Source: Porticoccaceae bacterium
Lineage (GTDB): Bacteria; Pseudomonadota; Gammaproteobacteria; Pseudomonadales; Porticoccaceae
DNA: 64,000 nt
Assembly (NCBI GenBank): GCA_021773435.1
Contig: JAJFKC010000009.1
Location: 1-64,000, forward strand
Reading direction: 5' to 3'
Below are positions 58,180 through 64,000 of this stretch, piece by piece; within the stretch, counting starts at the first letter, position 1, and each line of letters begins with the position of its first letter. Below the pieces are notes generated by a model. It saw only the letters and a program-made list of their open reading frames with translations, searched no databases and was not told where the DNA came from. Position numbers and translations under genes: made by a program.

Positions 58180-61017
58180 ATGCAAGAAAGTGTCATGGAA
58201 CAATTTCTCCGTTCCTCCCATCTGTCTGGGGGCAATGCGGCTTACGTCGAAGGTCTGTACGAAAATTATCTTCACGACCCCAATGTGGTAGCGGAGCAGT
58301 GGCGGGCTTTTTTCGATTCACTGCCACGAACCAATGGTCACGCGGGAGCCGATTCATCTCACGATACCATTCAAGCGCATTTTGCACTGCTTGGCCGCAA
58401 GCGATCACGACCTTTGGCTGCACCGGGCTCCGGTGGCGTCAATGTAGAACACGAACGCAAACAGGTCAGGGTTCTCCAACTTATATCTTCCTACCGTGAA
58501 CGTGGTCATCAGCAGGCCAAGCTTGATCCGTTGGGGCTTATGGTTCGCGAGGATATTCCGGATCTTAAACTGGCCTTTCATGGACTGACCGAAGCCGATA
58601 TCGATACCACTTTTCAAACTGGGCCGCTCTACATTGGCAAGGAAGAAACCACCCTCCGAGATATCATCGATACGCTAGAAGCCACTTACTGCGGCCAGAT
58701 TGGTCCAGAGTTTATGCACATCACAGCCCTGGACGAAAAGCAATGGTTGCAACAGCGCTTTGAGAGTATCCGTTCCCATGCCGATTATGGCGATCAGGCA
58801 CGTATCTCCATACTTGAAAGGCTAACCTCAGCGGAAGGGCTTGAGCGTCATCTGGAGGCCAAATTTCCTGGCACTAAACGTTTTGGCTTAGAGGGTGCCG
58901 AAAGCCTGATTCCCATGCTGGATGGGCTCATTCAACGTGCGGGAGAATATGGTGCGGGGGAAATCGTGCTCGGAATGGCCCACCGAGGTCGGCTTAATGT
59001 GCTGGTGAATATCCTCGGTAAGGATCCGTCTGAACTTTTTGACGAATTTGAAGGCAAGAAACTCATCAACTCATCCGGTGATGTGAAATATCATCAGGGC
59101 TTTTCGTCCAATGTGATGACTCCGGGGGGCGAGCTACATTTAGCGCTTAATTTCAATCCATCTCATCTGGAAATTGTTGCGCCGGTGATCGAGGGCTCCA
59201 CTCGTGCCCGGCAAGATCGACGCGGTGACAAACGTGGCAACCAGGTAGTGCCGATTATTGTTCATGGTGATGCCGCCTTTGCGGGCCAGGGTGTGGTCAT
59301 GGAAACCCTGCAAATGTCCCAGACCCGAGCGTATAAAACCGGAGGCACTGTACATCTGGTGCTGAATAACCAGGTCGGTTTTACCATGAGCCGCCAGGAC
59401 GATGCTCGCTCGACAGAATATTGCACCGATATTGGCAAAATGGTCCAGGCTCCTATTTTTCATATCAACGGCGATGATCCCGATGCGGTAATGTTTGCTA
59501 CATTAGTTGCGATGGATTTTCGCAATGAATTTCAGAAAGATGTGGTCATCGATCTGGTCTGTTATCGCCGCAGTGGTCATAACGAGACTGACGAGCCCTC
59601 CGGCACCCAGCCGTTGATGTACCAGAAAATCCGTGAGCATAAAACCACACGCACGCTTTATGCAGAAAAATTAGTCGCCGAGGGAGTGCTTGCCGAAGCA
59701 GCATCTAAAGCGATGCTCGAAAATTATCGTCAGTCCCTGGACGACGGAAGTTACGTACTTAGCACCCTGGTTTCAGAGCCTGATGAAGCACTATTTGTCG
59801 ATTGGCAACCCTACATCGGCCATGATTGGGATGCCTTGGGTGACACGCGCATCGCTATCAAGAAATTGCAGGAAGTCGCACAAAAGATCAGTCATATTCC
59901 CGATGGCATAGCGGTACAGCGTCAGGTCCAGAAAATTTACGATGACCGACGCAAAATGGCTGGCGGCGCCTTGCCTCTCAACTGGGGCATGGCGGAGTTG
60001 CTTGCTTATGGCACTTTGCTGGAAGAAGGCTATGGAATTCGTATGACCGGACAGGATTGTGGGCGAGGCACTTTTTCCCATCGCCACGCCGTCGTTCACA
60101 ATCAACGAAATGCCGAAGCCTATATGCCCCTGCAGCATTTGCGGGATGGTCAGCCGGATTGTGCTATTTATGACTCCTATTTGTCAGAGGAAGCGGTGCT
60201 TGCATTTGAATATGGCTATGCGGCATCTACCCCCAATACTCTGGTGATATGGGAAGCTCAGTTTGGCGATTTCGTTAATGGAGCCCAGGTGGTTATCGAC
60301 CAGTTTATTACCAGTGGTGAACAAAAATGGGGTCGCTTGTGCGGTTTGACGATGCTGTTACCCCATGGTTATGAAGGCCAGGGGCCGGAGCATTCGTCGG
60401 CGCGGCTGGAGCGTTTTTTGCAACTATGCGCACAACATAATATCCAGGTGTGCAATCCGACCACCCCTGCGCAGTTATTCCATATGCTGCGCCGGCAGGT
60501 GATTCGGCCCAGTCGCAAACCGTTAATCGTGATGAGTCCAAAGTGGATATTACGGCATAAGCTCGCCACATCCTCACTGGAAGAGTTGGCCGAAGGTAGC
60601 TTTCAAACCTTGATTTCCGACCATCTGGTAGACCCAGAAAACGTTGAACGTGTGGTGATTTGTACCGGCAAGGTGTATTACCACTTGTTCGAGGAACGGG
60701 AAGCGCGACAGTTGGAAAAAGTGGCCTTGATTCGTATCGAGCAGTTATATCCCTTTGACGATAACCGTCTGGTCGAGGCGCTGGCTCAATATAGCAATCT
60801 TGACAGTGCGGTCTGGTGCCAGGAGGAGCCGATGAACCAGGGTACCTGGTACATGGGTCAGCATCGTATGCGAGCGGCGCTCAATACCAGCCATAAAACC
60901 CTGTATTTAGAGTATGCCGGCAGGAAGGCTATGGCTGCTCCCGCTTCTGGACATATGTCTTCTCATCTTGAAGAACAGACTCAGTTTATTAATGAAGCGC
61001 TTGCGATAAAGACTTGA
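58180..61017 (+). CDS. sucA: 2-oxoglutarate dehydrogenase E1 component
   Basis: ILGMAHRGRLNVL-type motif (VLGMAHRGRLNVLVN), GDAAFAGQGVVMETL, SSARLERFLQLC. Confidence 0.96.
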   Translation: MQESVMEQFLRSSHLSGGNAAYVEGLYENYLHDPNVVAEQWRAFFDSLPRTNGHAGADSSHDTIQAHFALLGRKRSRPLAAPGSGGVNVEHERKQVRVLQLISSYRERGHQQAKLDPLGLMVREDIPDLKLAFHGLTEADIDTTFQTGPLYIGKEETTLRDIIDTLEATYCGQIGPEFMHITALDEKQWLQQRFESIRSHADYGDQARISILERLTSAEGLERHLEAKFPGTKRFGLEGAESLIPMLDGLIQRAGEYGAGEIVLGMAHRGRLNVLVNILGKDPSELFDEFEGKKLINSSGDVKYHQGFSSNVMTPGGELHLALNFNPSHLEIVAPVIEGSTRARQDRRGDKRGNQVVPIIVHGDAAFAGQGVVMETLQMSQTRAYKTGGTVHLVLNNQVGFTMSRQDDARSTEYCTDIGKMVQAPIFHINGDDPDAVMFATLVAMDFRNEFQKDVVIDLVCYRRSGHNETDEPSGTQPLMYQKIREHKTTRTLYAEKLVAEGVLAEAASKAMLENYRQSLDDGSYVLSTLVSEPDEALFVDWQPYIGHDWDALGDTRIAIKKLQEVAQKISHIPDGIAVQRQVQKIYDDRRKMAGGALPLNWGMAELLAYGTLLEEGYGIRMTGQDCGRGTFSHRHAVVHNQRNAEAYMPLQHLRDGQPDCAIYDSYLSEEAVLAFEYGYAASTPNTLVIWEAQFGDFVNGAQVVIDQFITSGEQKWGRLCGLTMLLPHGYEGQGPEHSSARLERFLQLCAQHNIQVCNPTTPAQLFHMLRRQVIRPSRKPLIVMSPKWILRHKLATSSLEELAEGSFQTLISDHLVDPENVERVVICTGKVYYHLFEEREARQLEKVALIRIEQLYPFDDNRLVEALAQYSNLDSAVWCQEEPMNQGTWYMGQHRMRAALNTSHKTLYLEYAGRKAMAAPASGHMSSHLEEQTQFINEALAIKT

Positions 61018-61047
61018 TCGACACTTATTCAGGAAGGAACTTACACA

Positions 61048-62283
61048 ATGCTAATTGATATAAAGGTGCCCGCGTTCCCGGAATCAGTTCAGGAGGGTGC
61101 CGTCGCCACGTGGCACAAACAACCTGGTGAAGCCGTTGAGCGTGATGATCTGCTGGTCGATATTGAAACCGACAAAGTGATGTTAGAAGTGGTCGCGCCT
61201 CAGAGTGGTTCGTTAGCAGAAATACTCCAGCAGGAAGGTGCAATTTTGGTGGGCGGCGAAATTTTAGGACGGTTTGATACTGCCGCTGAGGGTGCTGTGT
61301 CTGAAGAATCGGAGCCGTCTCCTGCCATAGACACCGACCAGGTCGATGCAACTGCGGCTATGTCCGATGTCATCGCTAGCCCTGCGGCACGCAAATGGGC
61401 AGCCGAGAAAGGCATTAATTTGGGTCAGGTTAAAGGTACCGGCAAAGATGGTCGGATAACCAAGGAGGACGTAGTTCAATTCACGCCGCCTACAACCTCG
61501 GGAGCGGATGCACAAGCGACTGTTAGTACAGCAGAGACAGCAAACATTCCAGGTTTAGCTGATATTCCTATTGGCGGAGAACGCATCGAGAAGCGGGTGG
61601 CGATGACCCGCATGCGGGCACGAATCGCCGAACGACTTTTACAGGTCACCCAAAGCACAGCGATGTTGACTACTTTTAACGAAGTCGACATGCACCGAAT
61701 TATGGATTTACGTACGCAGTTTAGAGATCAGTTCCAGTCAGTGCACAATGGTACCCGTCTCGGCTTTATGGGATTTTTTGTCAAGTCCGTAGTAGAGGCA
61801 CTTAAGCGATTTCCATTGGTTAATGCTTCCATCGATGGTAACGAAGTGGTCTATCACGGATATCAGGATGTTGGTGTCGCGGTATCTACAGATCGTGGTC
61901 TGGTAGTACCTGTACTGCGTGATGCGGATCAACTGAGTATTGCCGAAATAGAAAGTGGCATAGCCGAATATGGTACCAAAGCTCGTGATGGTAAATTAAC
62001 CATTGAAGATATGACCGGTGGAACCTTCACTATTACTAACGGTGGCGTCTACGGATCGTTGATGTCGACACCAATTTTGAATCCCCCGCAAACTGCTATT
62101 CTTGGCATGCACAGCATTAAAGAGCGGCCCGTTGCGGAAGATGGTGAGGTCGTTATTCGACCTATGATGAACCTGGCGTTGTCTTACGATCATCGACTGA
62201 TAGATGGTCGAGAGGCTGTGCTGTTCCTGGTGGCGGTCAAGGATATGATAGAAAATCCAGCCAAGATATTGCTAGAGATATAA
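61048..62283 (+). CDS. sucB: 2-oxoglutarate dehydrogenase E2 (dihydrolipoyl succinyltransferase)
   Basis: Lipoyl motif [13 protein letters not shown]-terminal [17 protein letters not shown]. Confidence 0.96.
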   Translation: MLIDIKVPAFPESVQEGAVATWHKQPGEAVERDDLLVDIETDKVMLEVVAPQSGSLAEILQQEGAILVGGEILGRFDTAAEGAVSEESEPSPAIDTDQVDATAAMSDVIASPAARKWAAEKGINLGQVKGTGKDGRITKEDVVQFTPPTTSGADAQATVSTAETANIPGLADIPIGGERIEKRVAMTRMRARIAERLLQVTQSTAMLTTFNEVDMHRIMDLRTQFRDQFQSVHNGTRLGFMGFFVKSVVEALKRFPLVNASIDGNEVVYHGYQDVGVAVSTDRGLVVPVLRDADQLSIAEIESGIAEYGTKARDGKLTIEDMTGGTFTITNGGVYGSLMSTPILNPPQTAILGMHSIKERPVAEDGEVVIRPMMNLALSYDHRLIDGREAVLFLVAVKDMIENPAKILLEI

Positions 62284-62311
62284 TCTATATGTAATTGAAA
62301 TATATAGATTA
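62281..62311. repeat. 10-bp AT-rich inverted repeat in the sucB-lpd gap
   Basis: TAATCTATAT...ATATAGATTA with 11-nt loop. Confidence 0.75.
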
Positions 62312-62325
62312 TTTATAAAAAATAA

Positions 62326-63789
<1,464 letters not shown>

Positions 63790-63857
63790 TATTCCAAAAA
63801 CAGCTTATCTTTGGTTATCTAATCTTTATCTTTTAATCAACAGACCGGAAAAATCGT

Positions 63858-64000
63858 ATGAATTTACACGAGTATCAGGGCAAGCAATTGTTTGCCCAGT
63901 ATGGATTGCCAGTATCCGATGGCGTTGCTGCGGCAACGGTGGAGGAGGCTGTCGCTGCGGCAGATAAAATAGGCGGTCAGCGCTGGGTGATTAAAGCCCA
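63858..64000 (+). CDS. sucC: Succinyl-CoA synthetase beta subunit, truncated by the window edge
   Basis: [27 protein letters not shown]. Confidence 0.93.
   Translation, partial: MNLHEYQGKQLFAQYGLPVSDGVAAATVEEAVAAADKIGGQRWVIKA

Overview
Gammaproteobacterial chromosomal window, mostly housekeeping genes. No CRISPR array, transposase, phage module, tRNA or rRNA was recognised. Left third (about 0.2-16 kb): a catabolic neighbourhood with amidohydrolase, MDR oxidoreductase, MAPEG, EthD, class II aldolase, enoyl-CoA hydratase, acyl-CoA dehydrogenase, two luciferase-like monooxygenases, VOC protein, cytochrome P450 and acyl-CoA ligase, interrupted by recQ. Middle: a cytochrome c oxidase operon (subunit II with two cytochrome c domains, subunit I, two different subunit III-like proteins, subunit IV), a MoxR/DUF58/DUF4381/BatA/BatBC/BatD operon, pyrD, rmf, rlmKL, tatD-like, slt and topA. 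Right: a Ser/Thr kinase with PP2C phosphatase, gltA, and sdhCDAB-sucAB-lpd-sucC (truncated at the window edge). The most unusual signal is not a gene. About 17 short imperfect tandem duplications lie mainly in leaders, at start or stop codons, in N-termini and in linkers. There is also a perfect 20-bp inverted repeat with a 5-nt loop inside the pyrD coding sequence. Other points of interest: four consecutive hairpins at the left edge, a 4 x 24-bp repeat just upstream of rmf, an apparent RlmKL-glutaredoxin fusion, and a kinase with a C-terminal HAMP domain and no recognised output domain after it.
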